Assembly (NCBI GenBank): GCA_023213395.1
Contig: CM041465.1
Location: forward strand, 70,563,741 to 70,627,740
Origin: Cycas panzhihuaensis
Taxonomy: Eukaryota; Cycadophyta
DNA: 64,000 nucleotides
Direction of reading: 5' to 3'
Below the pieces are notes generated by a model. That model was not told where the DNA came from, made no database searches, and saw nothing but the letters and a program-made list of their open reading frames with translations. A program made the position numbers and the translations under genes. Positions 37,501 to 48,662 of this stretch are shown here, piece after piece. Positions within the stretch are counted from its first letter, which is position 1. The number at the start of each line of letters is the position of its first letter.

Positions 37501-37640
37501 TTTATTAGATAAGTTATGGAAGTAGGTGGAGTGGCACTTGAAAAGGTTAATACAAAATAGAATTATGTTGACATGTTCATAAAACCAGTACTACTGGAGA
37601 AGTTCAAATGGTACTTGACTTCTCCTGGTTTGTAGAAAAG
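34540..37640 (+). pseudogene. Element G pol remnant (protease, integrase, RT, RNase H)
   Basis: Protease: WLLDLSD at about 34604, where DSGAS is usual. Integrase: LDYVHLDMWGPAP (35157 on), TTSYTP and EHMNRTLLKRARSILNN (35440-35520), with a later KRYIFVSYGDRDGVKGYRLW. RT: SLEKNNSWDLVELP and the following RWVFKKK (36180-36260), LELLDVKITFLYGDFHEDIYM (36415-36477, joined), and the YVDD site as YIND at 36682-36693. RNase H: SLIYSMVCTRPDISHVINVISRFM (within 36880-37179, read in parts), a decayed TLSTIEAEY-like block and MFIKPVLLEKFKWYL near 37570. Stops occur about every 50-100 codons. It is inactive: the first catalytic Asp pair residue is Asn. Confidence 0.85.
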
Positions 37641-37692
37641 ATGATGAATGGTCCAAGAAAGGTATCATATAAATTATTGTCAAGGTGGTGAT

Positions 37693-38336
37693 TGTTAGAT
37701 AATGTGATAATAATGTTCTAAAGGTAAAAATTTTGATAGGTTGGAAGCACAATTTCCACCCTCAACTTTCGTAGGGGATCGAGGGGAAGGAGTCCCCATT
37801 AGGTGAGGTATGGGAGGGTGCAAGAACCCCCCATAAAGAGAGGGTTCGGGGGTGGTAGCCCCCAACCCAAAAGCTAACACTGTAAAACATACTAAATTAT
37901 AAAGAGAATTAGGGTCATTCATTTAAAATATCCTATATTTAATGGTCAAGATTTGTGTCTTGTATAACTCTCTTATATAGCTCAATTTAAGGTGTTTTTT
38001 CGTTATGTTGATGGTATTGGATGTATTATATTGAGTAGATATAGCTGGTTATTGTTATTGTTGTGAGCATTCTACTTTAGATTATGTATATTTCTCCATT
38101 CTTAGAGAATAAAAATTAATACCTTTCCTATGTGGATATTTTCCTAGCACACTATTAGGGTTTTACTACGTTATATCTAGTGTATATGTGATGCTTTGGC
38201 TTTTTAATTTATTTATTGTATTATCTCTAGTGTAAGAATTTACATGTTAATTTCAGTTTCAATTCCTCTAACTAGTTGCAAACCAGTTTAGATCATGGTG
38301 GCAGTTTCTGGTTACTGGGACGTAATTTGCTTAACA
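37693..38336 (+). repeat. 3' LTR of G
   Basis: 644 bp copy of 33004-33672, TGTTAGATAATG...TGCTTAACA. Confidence 0.9.
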
Positions 38337-38341
38337 ATGAT

Positions 38342-39745
38342 CATATGATTTATGTGAGGGTATTCCTACATAGCCACTATAACTATAGATCCACTATCAT
38401 TTCAAAAATTATCCATTTGCATTGAGGGTTTTATCAATATGTTGCCTACCATAGTCATATATGGATGAAGATATATAGAAAAGATTATAATCCTTTAAAG
38501 AAAATTCATCCGTGAAGAGGATATTCACCTAAATGAGCAGTCACACCCATCTATTAATCCATAATGCATGCAAATATTATTTCATAGATTAATTTGATGA
38601 ATAGTGAAGAAACTCATTTATCTATGCAAAGAATTTGATTTAAAAAATATTGTTGACTAAGTGCAGACTAAGATTTTTAACCATGGTTTTAAATTTTTAT
38701 AAAGCTTAACAAAATTAAATTTTATTTGATTTTATTTTGAGCTTTGTGAAGCCCCCTTTCCAAACCCAAACAATCATATGGAGTTTAACATGTGACTGAA
38801 AACCCATATGAAAAGATGCTTATCAGAATTTTAAAGCATGTTTGATTTTTAAGGACATATTGATGCTTTTCTAGTTATAACTTTTATGTATGAAGTCCAT
38901 TCTTTGACCTATCAATTGCCTTGTAAAGAGAATTTTGAGATGATTGAGGCAAGTAGTTACAAGGCATATTTTGGAAATCATATAATAGAGAGTTTAATGG
39001 GTAAAATTTGCCAAAATATTTTTGACATGATAAAAGATATAAGTTTTGAGTAATTTGAGATATGTTTTAGTATATTTTGATGTTTTTAAAGACTCTTAAG
39101 ATTACGATGATGAGACTAATGATTCTTAATGAAAGAAAAAAGTGTGTTTCCTTTCAATTAAATACATTAAGGCTATTTTTTAATAATTAAGGCTCAAATT
39201 TGATGAAAGATTAAAGGTGTGGGAATATATTTGATGAAAATTAGTTATGGGTATCTTATATATGCTAAATATGATGAAAATCCCCCTTAGTACTTATTAC
39301 ATCTGATATAGCGGGATACATATCACTATTCAAATAACATGATTACATGATTTATTTATGAATGAATAATAATAATTAATGACACCACCTAATTTTATTG
39401 CTGAAAGGCCTAATGTTTTTTTGTTGGAGAGTTAATGAGATGATGTTATTTCTACTTATTTATAAAACATGGAGAAATTTCATATATTATTTACTTGGCA
39501 CCAAAATTAGCTATTGAGGAGTTAAACTAATATCAGATACATATTTGTTAATGGACAATATGACTTGTTATATATGACAAGAGGTATAGGAATATGTTGT
39601 TTATATTATCTTCTTATAACTAACTTATCTTGGCTAAATGGTATGTCTTATTCCTAAAGTTAGTATATTTAGTTTATTGATTTGTCAATATTGACTATAT
39701 TTATTAGTTTCCAAAAGAAAGTTATTAATCTATGTATAGAGCGGA
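38342..39745 (+). other. Interior of I between G and F
   Basis: AT-rich, with no clear protein. A stretch at 39560-39640 (gacaagaggtata..aatatgttgttta) resembles 16693-16730 in element A, so it may be a related copia interior; the match is too short to call. Confidence 0.35.
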
Positions 39746-39750
39746 GAAAG

Positions 39751-40097
39751 TGTTGGGAATAATCCCAATGTCATTAAAAGACATGTGCGCTTAGGGCCTC
39801 TCAAAGCCACCTTTGAGGGCCCCTAGGGCACTTTAAGCCTCCCAATAGCCACCAAGAGTTGACACCACTTTAATAAGATACGCACTTTCATTTAATATTG
39901 TTATTTTTTAATATATTTTTAATTTTACATCGGCTAACGTGCAGGTAGGGTGATGGCGCTTGCCACCTCCCAAAATCTCTATTTAAAGGGTGGGAATACC
40001 TCCCTAGTGTTTTTTAACACTGCCAACTATCGAAAATCACCTGTTTCCTCAAAATGCTCTTGATTTAAAGTCTTGCTCTGCTCCTCTGAATCCATCA
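39751..40097 (+). repeat. 5' LTR of F
   Basis: 347 bp, TGTTGGGAATAATCC...CTGAATCCATCA. Differences from the 3' LTR are mainly C-to-T and G-to-A, consistent with decay of methylated cytosines. Confidence 0.92.
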
Positions 40098-40099
40098 TT

Positions 40100-40111
40100 T
40101 GGTATTAGAGC
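40100..40111 (+). promoter_or_regulatory. Primer-binding site of F
   Basis: TGGTATTAGAGC, one mismatch from the initiator-Met form, two bases after the LTR. Confidence 0.85.
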
Positions 40112-40112
40112 C

Positions 40113-40599
40113 AAAGAAGTGTTTGATATTCGTTCATATTGATCTAGCTTCTCATACATCTAGCAAAACACCTACATATGACTACTAGTTAAAATCTTGG
40201 CAAGCTCACATGTTCACTGGAGAAGACAGTTTAGAGTTTCATCCATTGTGAAAGACATTCTCTTGCTCAGAACTCATCACTGCAAACCTATCACAGTTTA
40301 CCAGGTTCTTCGTGTTTTTTTTTCAATTACAAATATATACATATATTTTATTTATTTGATGTATTTTCATGAATATATTTTAAAATTTGGTTTATTTGAT
40401 ACATTTGTGTGATCGGTGCATAGATCCCATTAAAAGAACTATATTTGTATAGATATGGGTTGTCCCTTACTTCCATTAGCTTGTAATCCCATCGCTCCCC
40501 ATGCATGTTGTTATACAAGTTATTTTAATGAGATCATATCACATTATTATGCTTGCTTTTCTATATCAGCGTTCGATTATAAAAGCTACCATTATATAA
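40113..40599 (+). other. Element F leader, first part
   Basis: AT-rich. A 71-codon open frame at 40197-40412 has no recognisable motif and I do not regard it as a gene. Confidence 0.35.
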
Positions 40600-40850
40600 G
40601 TCAAATATTGGTCAAAGGGAGAGTTCTTTGATGTTTTCCCCATCTCCATCTTTCATCACATAATCCTTGAGCTTGTCACCTCATCTTCACTCTTGGTAGA
40701 GTAATATCTCAACAAATCTGCTAACTTAGACATATTACATTTGTCCTCGTGAATGCCCAACTTAATGTTCTTCGAGAATGCTTCGTAGAACTTCATGTAT
40801 TCTTCCCTGGTTCTTGGGCTTTCCCTCTTCTTTCTCTCATACAATAGACA
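40600..40850 (-). pseudogene. Captured HSP90 fragment, antisense to F
   Basis: The minus strand at 40844-40656 reads [20 protein letters not shown] followed by [20 protein letters not shown] and EDEVTS. This is the conserved part of the HSP90 middle domain just before the C-terminal dimerisation domain (family form KFY.AFSKNLKLGIHED..NR.KLA.LLR..STKSGDE.TSL.DYV). After a frame change near 40665 the reading continues as [11 protein letters not shown]. Only about 80 of roughly 700 residues are present. HSP90 is an ATP-driven chaperone; this piece lacks the ATPase domain and cannot act. It runs opposite to F. Confidence 0.85.
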
Positions 40851-41059
40851 ACAAAACCCTACTTGGACTTGAACACGAGGCGTCGTGCCTTATCAGGATG
40901 ACAAGGAAGAGTGATCCTCACAAATCGACGGTATACGTATTTCCAACATTTCACTCTCTACAAAAATCTCATCACATCTGATCATTTCTAGTTCAAACCA
41001 TAACTTGTTTTGAGTATCAAATACCATGGTATCGTTTAGAATTTTTTTGTCCATGAGAC
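40851..41059 (-). other. Stretch between the HSP90 and GMP synthase fragments
   Basis: Composition is like the two captured fragments, and the minus strand is partly open, but I recognise no domain. It may be more of either gene or a third captured piece. Confidence 0.3.
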
Positions 41060-41493
41060 CTCAAAATACCACAACCATTAATGTCACAGGCTACGATGGT
41101 GAGTGCCCTCTGAGGTGGGAGGTATGCCACGAATATCTGCTACAGTAGCCTACACCCACTGCTGAACGGTATATTCATCTAGCCACGACAGAGAACCCCT
41201 AGAGGCGTGCTTGCGACCTCATTGCCGTGGCTCATCCACATCATCTATGTAATAGTGTCCGGTAAATATCCATACAACTTCGAATCCTTCTCAGCCACTA
41301 TCTCCATTCACTCGTACTCCTAGCTTTCGATGGGCTTAACTTCCTCACCCATCATTTCAACTATCAGTTGCAGTCCATAGCAAATTCCCAGAACATCAAT
41401 ACCATTACTAGAGGTGTACTAGAAGTACTTGGCAGGCAGGGACAGAGCGTTGGGCTAGTGAACGCTGTGAGGGCCCCCGGAGAGGATTACAAT
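41060..41493 (-). pseudogene. Captured GMP synthase (glutamine amidotransferase domain) fragment, antisense to F
   Basis: The minus strand from 41493 reads IVILSGGPHSVHSPNALSLP, then after a stop SNGIDVLGICYGLQLIVEMM and GEEVKPIES, then MEIVAEKDSKLYG, and later MWMSHGNEV. These are ordered blocks of the class I glutamine amidotransferase domain of GMP synthase, which makes GMP from XMP using glutamine. The nucleophile elbow GICYG is intact, with Cys at 41380-41382; downstream the frame breaks and the catalytic His-Glu block is not readable. About 130 residues of the 520 or so expected remain. It is in the same direction as the HSP90 fragment and upstream of it. Confidence 0.85.
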
Positions 41494-42049
41494 AGAAGGA
41501 TTGAGGGAAGTGATTGCAACCTTAAAAACAACAAAAAAAAATAATACTTCTCAAAGTAATCAACAAAATGGAGCATCTCATTTTATCTTCTAATCCTTCT
41601 ATTCTCTTGTGTACTCATCTATTATATTCTCATGGGAAGACTATCCGTTGCATCTGCGTGTGCTTACGCAGTTTTCTTGTCAATTGTAGAAAGCGTAGTC
41701 CCTTATTTATTTATTTATTTATTTTTTATTTTTTCTCTTTCATAGTATATATCTATGTTTCTTTTGGTGTGCTTAGTCAGATTGAAGATTTAGTTTTTTT
41801 TTTTTTCTTTAGTCCTTTTTTTATTTCAATTACATTTATAGTGTGCCTCGTCTATATATATACAGCATCGACGATAATTTTTACCCATATACACTTTTTA
41901 TAAAGTTTTAAAAATTAAATTAAATTAAATCATTTTTTGAGATCTAGGCCTTTTTTGGCATTTAGTCCCTGGATGTGTGTCTCTTCCATGTATTTGTCAG
42001 CCCATTACAAAAAGGGGTCTTATTTTTTTAAAGTTTATTATTTTTTAAA
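41494..42049 (+). other. Element F leader, middle part
   Basis: T-rich DNA with TTTA repeats (41702-41732) and long T-runs. The open frame at 41568-41903 reflects this composition (Phe, Ile, Tyr and Leu rich); no domain recognised. Confidence 0.35.
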
Positions 42050-42125
42050 CTCGATGAGCGAGTTTACCGTCTTGGCAATGGAGGGGTTTATCTTCTGGCA
42101 GGTCTTGGGTTCAATCCTTACCTAG
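42050..42125 (+). other. tRNA-like pol III promoter boxes (possible SINE head)
   Basis: TGGCAATGGAGG (42073) resembles an A box and GGTTCAATCC (42108) a B box, 35 bases apart, with 'cttctggcaggtcttgggttcaatcc' between, much like the heads of plant tRNA-derived SINEs. I cannot fold a complete tRNA, nor see a clear SINE tail or target duplication. Confidence 0.35.
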
Positions 42126-42235
42126 TATATCCTTAGGTTAATATTCTAAGAGGGTTATTTTAAAGATATAACATTTTACTTTTTATTTTTATTTTTTTAA
42201 TTTACTTTTAAAACATAAGGTACTTGATTATTTTC

Positions 42236-42900
42236 TACCATAACTCTTGATTGGGTCATTAGTTTTTGACGAAACCTATTCCATTGCGTTCAAAATTTTC
42301 TGTAGTGTGATTTTGACTATTCATATCACCTATTTGGCTCTGATTTGACCCACTTTCAATCAGTTTAAAGTCATTCATTGAGTTTTAAGGCTGTTTTCAA
42401 CTATTTACATAAAAACCATTTTTTAACATATTATATCTTATCACTGGGAGATTATTTTCTATCTAGATCTATTACGTAGTCATTTATTATCAACTAACTT
42501 CATTATTATTTATTTATTTTATTTTTAAGATTTATTTTAATCACTATTTTAATCGACCAAGGTGACACTTTAGTGTTTTTAGCACTTTTAAAACATATTC
42601 ACATAAAAGTACTTGTTAATTTTATTATAACTTTTCTATTTTACATTAGAATTCAGTTTTGTCAGTTTCATTGGGAAACTAACACTCCTCTTTGAGCCGA
42701 CACTATTTTTATATGTTTTAAAGTGTTTTTGTAGATTTTTAAATCTATCACAATTGAGGTACATAATACCCTTCAATTTATCATTCATGCATATTTACTT
42801 ATATTCTTTCTCAAAATTTACAACTGGAAATATATTGAGTAGCTCTTTAAATTATATTTAATCATCTTTTATTATTTTATATATATTTTTTACTAGTATT
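42236..42900 (+). repeat. Leader module of F shared with C
   Basis: It aligns with the reverse complement of 20900-21640 (see that entry). It lies upstream of gag in both elements. The LTRs of F and C share no obvious sequence, so this block is more conserved, or more recently exchanged, than the LTRs. Confidence 0.7.
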
Positions 42901-44050
42901 TTTTCAGCATTATATACTTTGCTTAAGTTAAATGCTTAGTTGTTTGGAAAGTCAAATAGTTTATAATTTTTCTATTATTTTTCATCAAAATTTTATTCTA
43001 GCTTTGCATAGTTAAGAAGGATCTTTGTTACATTTAAAATTTTCTTATATACTCATCCAAAATTATATCTTATAAGTTTGTCATTTACTAAAAAGGCATA
43101 CACTTATTGAAAGTTTCTTCCTTCTTTATTATTCGTTATTGTTGAAAAATATCACTTACTTCTTGCACTCATAAAAGTTGCATTTTATTTATTTAATTTT
43201 CAAAGGCATCTTTCATTCATTTGAAGAGCATCACATTTTTTTTGAAAAAGTATTTATTGTCTTACTTCTTTCAAAAATTTTAATATTTATTTCATCTTGC
43301 TTAGAGCCTATTATTTTATTTTTAAGTTTTTTTATTATATAAAAGGAATCTTTTTTTCTAAGCAAGATCACAATGCTAATTAATCTATTTTTCACATTTA
43401 ATAAGATAATCCCGAATTGAACCACCTTATCCTTCTAGCCTTGTAAGGGGAATGATTAGGACCCTTGAAGTTACCACCCCACACATGTTAATTGACCTAT
43501 TCATATTGGATAAGGATAGCCATTAGCTATCAGGTGTATTCGGTGACAGGATAAAGTGTAGAACTTATTTCTTTCATGGTAGTTAGAGACCAAGGCTAGA
43601 CCTGGAGAGGCTGAGTGACTTGGTTCGAGAGCCTTTACCGCTAGATTTGTCGCTAGGCATAAGTCCAATGCAAGTGGACTAATAATTTAGGGGGGTGTAG
43701 AAACCTTCTTAGCAGCTCACGTACTGAGGTATATAGAGTCTAGCGCTCACATACCAGTATATTGGGTCCCTATTTTCCATTTGTAGGTAGGCGCCACTAT
43801 ACAAGATAGTAACCAAAGGTTGCCCTAGGAGAAACTTAAACTTAGAGCCTGGTAGCCTTAATAGGTCATAGTTCACTTGTTCAAAACTTTAGAAAAAATT
43901 TTGGGTTATATATGGAAGTAAATTTTACATTTAAACTTTTTTTCAAAATCTAAATTCAAATATTTTTTATATTTTCATATTCACATTTATCTTTTTTGAA
44001 ATCTTATTTGTCGCATTTGATTAACATAACTTTAGTCTAATTTTAGGAAC
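42901..44050 (+). other. Element F leader, last part
   Basis: T-rich to about 43420, then a more balanced stretch (43430-43870) of short purine and pyrimidine blocks without open frames, leading to gag. It is probably untranslated leader RNA of the element. Confidence 0.4.
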
Positions 44051-45180
44051 ATGATTATCCCAAAATTTGATGGAAACAATTTCTTAAACTGGAGTAGGAG
44101 GATGAGACCCATCCTCATAGATAATAATATGTGAGATATTGTGAGGCGGTTACAACAAATTAGGATCAAATCAAGCGATGCGAGAAAAAGTTACATAAAA
44201 AAATGTCAAAAAAGATAATGAAGCCTTAGCCCTTATCTTTTGTGCTTTAGAAGATCATGTGTTTCCAAGAGTTAGTGAATTAGTTAAGTCAAAAGAAGTT
44301 TGAGACACTTTACAACTAATATATGAAGGTCATCTCCTCTAAACTACAAAACTTGAGAAGTAAGTTCAAAATTTATGTATGATGCCTCATGAATCGATTG
44401 AATTCATGACCAAAATCGAAGATATTGTTAACCAAATGAAGTCACTTGGGGATATCCTAACTGAACAAAAGGTAGTTGAGAGGATCCTTAGATGTATAGG
44501 ATTTGTAAGATATTTTGAAATGGTAGCTACTAGTATTATTGTATCAAAGGATCTAAGTACCCTCAAAGTAGAACAACTTAGTGCCATATTCATGTCTATA
44601 GAAGAGTAACAAAATGTAAATAAATCTTTAGAACATGCATTTTCTACAAAGGCCCACATTCAATCTAACTCCCAAGTAGGAACCTCAAGACCAAAGGAAT
44701 CTCCTTCAAGGAGAAAAGGTGGAAATCCTAGAAATGAAACCATATAAGATCCTCCACAATATCAAGCCCCTCACTAAAAGAGACAAGGAGGACCCCCACA
44801 ACATGAAGACCCTCCAAGAAATCCCAACATTGTAAGAAATCACAATCAAATAAGATAAGTTGATAATCATACTTGTTGTCCACATTGTCACGGGAATTCT
44901 CAACCATCAAGATCAACTCAGGAATATTGTGATAGCAGCCAATAAATATTCCTCCTCAATCTTATGAGAAAAATGGGAGATCTTTCAATATTGGTTGTTC
45001 TTAACCAAGAAGTCAAAGCCTAAGTTATAGGAGAAGAGATCCATTGTATTATACTTATTGTCATAGGAATGGTCACACTAAAGATAAATATTTTTTAAAA
45101 TATGGACCATCATCTAGAAGACATACTTCAAATTCATCAAAATCAAAGGTTAATAACCAATTATTTCTATCCAACTTTTC
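44051..45180 (+). pseudogene. Element F gag remnant
   Basis: It begins near ATG 44051 as MIIPKFDGNNFLNWSRRMRP (pattern FDG.NF..W...M). The middle part in 44379-44609 reads MMPHESIEFMTKIEDIVNQM and TLKVEQLSAIFMSIEE. A basic region follows, then a zinc knuckle near 45050 reading YCHRNGHTKDKYF, with the last Cys replaced by Tyr. Stops divide it. Its first block resembles the gag of C, in keeping with the shared leader module. Confidence 0.75.
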
Positions 45181-48100
45181 TGTTAAGGAAGAAGAGGATG
45201 ATAGCTAGTATATCAATTCAGGTTGCTCAACCCACATGACCCATAAAGAATATTTATTTCAAACCTTGGATAAAAATAGAAAATGGTCAATCATGTTTGG
45301 AGATAATACTTCTCACGAATCAATTCGGAAAGGTAACATTGCCTTGTTGACTGATATTGGTGAATATAGATACTTGGATGATGTCCTATACATCCCTACC
45401 TTAAGGAAAAACTTATTATCGATGGGGCAGTTGATGGGATAAGATTATAAGGTGATTTTTGACAATAGAGAATATGTCATCAAAGACAAAAGAAAAAATG
45501 AAGCTATTATTGTCAAAGGTATAATGACTAAAGATCGTTTATTTAAACTTATCCTCACCCCTTGGATACCTATACCCTTAGAACTTCAACTACAATGGAT
45601 AGTGATTTATAACATAAATGGTTTGGTCACCTTAATTATATGACTTGGCTCTTATGAAAGATTAAATATGGTTAATGGTCTACCACCTATTAATGTTAAT
45701 AAAAAGTTGTATGAAGGATGCCTTCTTGGAAAACATCATAGAAAGCTTTCTAGACTTTAGCCATCGAGCACCTGCCCCTCTTCAACTAGTATACACAAAA
45801 ATATATGAACCAATGACTACTACCTCCTTAGTAGGTGCAAAGTATTTTCTCACATTTATTGTGACTTTACAAGAAAGACATGGGTTTTCTTTCTAAAATA
45901 TAAATCTGATGCTTTTGACCATTTTGTTACCTTCAAAACCTTTGTTAAGTAATAAAGTGGATATCATATCCTTTCTCTAAGGTCATAGAATGGGAGAGAG
46001 TTTACATCTAATGCCTTTAAGGATTATTATATCCACCATGGGATTAGGAGACAATTTACCAACCCCTACACCCCACAATAAATGGTGTAGTGGAAAGAAA
46101 AAATAGAACTATCATTGAAATGGTACCATGTATGTTTAAAGATAAAAACTTGGTTTATGAATTTTGGGCTAAAGTAGTTCATATAGTGATCTACCTACTT
46201 AATAGATGTTCCACTAAAGCACTTAGGTGGAAAACTCCAGAAGAAGCATAGATCAGTTATAAACCAAGTATCCATCATCTCAGGGTATTTAGATATCTAG
46301 TGTATGCCCATATTCCTGATCAAAGAAGAACTAAGTTGGATGACCATAGTGTCAAATGTATCTTTATTGGGTATAGTGAATCTTCTAAATCCTACAAAGT
46401 CTATGATCTGAAATTAAGAAAAGTTATCGTAAGTAGAGATGTCAAATTTCAGGAAGACACCTACCACCATGATAATCAGGAAAAATAGGAGATTGCCATT
46501 AAATTTAACATATCAAGTAAGTCCAAATATGTGCCTCCTATGTGGAGAAATATCTAAGAACCCATTAGAGAGGGAACACCATCTCAACCTCCACCACAAC
46601 ATCTGCCCAAATGGGTTCATTGCAACTATGACTTAGGAAATATATTGGATAACAATAAAGATCCACACACTCATGTATGGTCAACTTTGACTTAATGAGC
46701 AAGGTACTTGAAATTCATGAGCCTCAAATCTTTGATGAGGCTAATCAACATGAATGTTGGCAATCCATGAAAGATGAATATAAATCTATTATTAAAAATG
46801 ATACTTGGGAACTCGTAGACTTGCCACTAAAAATGAAAGCTATTACACCAAATGGGTCTATAAGATCAAGTTCCACTCTAATGGTTCCATCGACAAATAT
46901 AAAGATCGATTAGTTGCAAAGGGTATGCCCAAAGAGAAGGCATAGATTATATAGAAACATTTACCTATATCACTAGGATGGAATACATTTGCATGATGAT
47001 AAGCAAGCGCCCAAATGGGTTGGAAACTTTATCAAATGAATGTGAAAAGTACTTTCTTAAATGGTTATATCAAATAAGGCATCTATATCACTCAACACCT
47101 CAGTTTTGAAGTTAGGGAGGAAGAAAACAAAGTGTACAAGTTAAAGAAGGCATTATATGGTCTAAAACAAGAACCTAGGGCTTAGTATTCCTACATAGAC
47201 AAATATTTTAGGGATCAAGGATTTGAAAGATCTCAAGCAGATCCAAATTTATATACTTAAATTAAAGGAAATTCGATATTGATTGTAGGACTCTATGTGG
47301 ATGATTTAATTTATATTGGAAATGACTCCCATCTTTTACATCATTTTAAAGATGCTATGTGTAAGGAATTTGAGATGACAGACTTAGGCCTCATGCATTA
47401 CTTCCTAGGATTGGAAGTGCAGCAGGACAAATAAGGAATCTTTATCTCTCAACATAAATACATATTAGATCTATTACAAAGATTCAGAATGACAAACTGT
47501 AAACCATTGGCAATACCAACAGAAACTAGAATCAAACTTTCAAAGATAAATGATTCAATTTTGGTTGATCCCACTTTCTATAGATAGCTCATTGGCAGCC
47601 TAATATATTTAACATCTACTCAACTAGATATAACATATTCAGTCAGTGTTATGTCCAAGTTTATCTAGGATCCAAATACATCTCATTGGCAAGCTACCAA
47701 AAGAATCATAGATACCTTAAAGGGACTCTAGATTTTGGGTTATATTACAAAGCCACATCCAAATTTTAGTTAATTGATTACATAGATTCAGATTAGGTAG
47801 GTGATGTAGATGACATAAAATCTACCATAGGTTATGTATTCGATATGGGATCGTGATGGTAGCTTAGAGTATAAAGAAACAAAATATTATTTCCTTATCC
47901 ACAAGGCGAGAATATAAATTTGTAGTTTTAGGAGCTTGTGAATCAATATGGCTAAGAAGACTCTTATAGGATTTTCATTAAACAACAAGGTTCCACTAGA
48001 ATTTTGTGTGACAATCAGAGCACTCTTCAACCGGCCAAAAATCTAGTATTCTATGGTAGAACAAAATATATTGAGACTCAACACCACTTCATTTGGGAAC

Positions 48101-48230
48101 TTATACAAGAAGACGAGATAGAGTTAACTTATTACAACACTGAAAATTAGATAGCAAATATTTTTATAAAAGCTTTAGGAAATATCAAATTCGAGAAGTT
48201 CAGAGACAATTTGGGAGTCATATATATTGG
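45181..48230 (+). pseudogene. Element F pol remnant (protease, integrase, RT, RNase H)
   Basis: Protease motif NSGCSTHMT at 45215, where the catalytic Asp of DSG is Asn. Integrase: NGVVERKNRTIIEMVPCMF (46081 on, with the Glu of the D,D35E triad at 46093) and later KCIFIGYSESSKSYKVYDL (46300-46488). RT: WQSMKDEYKSIIKNDTWELV (46758 on), HTTFLNG-like core, LYGLKQEPR (47155 on) and an intact YVDD at 47294-47305, then LGLEVQQD. RNase H: KYIETQHHFI and IFIKALGNIKFEKFRDNLG at 48150-48220. Stops and frameshifts are scattered, but long pieces are readable, so F has decayed less in pol than D or A. Confidence 0.85.
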
Positions 48231-48245
48231 GCTTATAGGGGAGAA

Positions 48246-48595
48246 TGATAGGAATAATCCTAATGTCATTAAAAGACCTATGTGCTTAAGGCCCCTCAAT
48301 GCCACCTTTGAGGGTCCTTAAGGCACCTTGAGCCTCCTAATAGCCATTAGGAGCCAACACCACTTTAATAAGGTACGTGTTTTCATTTAATATTATTATT
48401 TTTTTAATATATTTTAAATTTTATGTTAGTTAATGTATAGGTAGGGTGATGGCACTTGCCGCCTCCCCAAAAATCTCTATTTAAAGGGTGGGAATACCTC
48501 CTTAGTGTTTTTTAAGATCACCAACTATCAGAAATCACCTATTTTCTCAAAATGCTCTTAATTTAAAGTCTTGCTCCGCTCCTCTGAATCCATCA
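48246..48595 (+). repeat. 3' LTR of F
   Basis: 350 bp copy of 39751-40097, starting TGATAGGAATAATCC and ending CCATCA. Confidence 0.92.
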
Positions 48596-48600
48596 GAAAG

Positions 48601-48662
48601 CGCGCACACAAACACACACACTCACACACACACACACATATACATACATACATATACATATC
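48601..48662. repeat. (CA)n/(CATA)n microsatellite
   Basis: Runs of CACACA with interruptions pass into CATA units. It starts right at the target duplication of F, so F inserted at or beside it. Confidence 0.85.

Larger units (their letters stand above)
33004..38336 (+). mobile_element. Element G: complete but decayed Ty1/copia
   Basis: 5333 bp. LTRs are 33004-33672 and 37693-38336, with flanks GTGAT (32999-33003) and ATGAT (38337-38341), a target duplication with one mismatch. The primer site TGGTATTAGTGC is at 33675. Gag, integrase, RT and RNase H are all detectable in order on the plus strand, with many in-frame stops. It is inserted in the interior of I. Confidence 0.88.
39751..48595 (+). 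mobile_element. Element F: Ty1/copia with enlarged leader carrying host-gene fragments
   Basis: 8845 bp. LTRs are 39751-40097 and 48246-48595, with a perfect TSD, GAAAG (39746-39750 and 48596-48600). The primer site is at 40100-40111 and a purine tract TAGGGGAGAA precedes the 3' LTR. Gag to RNase H run from 44051 to 48230 with stops. Gag starts 3.9 kb after the primer site, whereas copia leaders are normally short. The extra length holds antisense HSP90 and GMP synthase fragments, a possible SINE-type sequence and the module shared with C. Confidence 0.9.

Noticed and set aside
39560-39640. Additional copia interior related to A
   Set aside because: The similarity to 16693-16730 is only a few dozen AT-rich bases and no protein motif supports it.
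43600-43680. Possible tRNA gene around GGTTCGAGAGCC
   Set aside because: A T-loop-like string is present, but no acceptor stem, D arm or anticodon arm can be folded around it.
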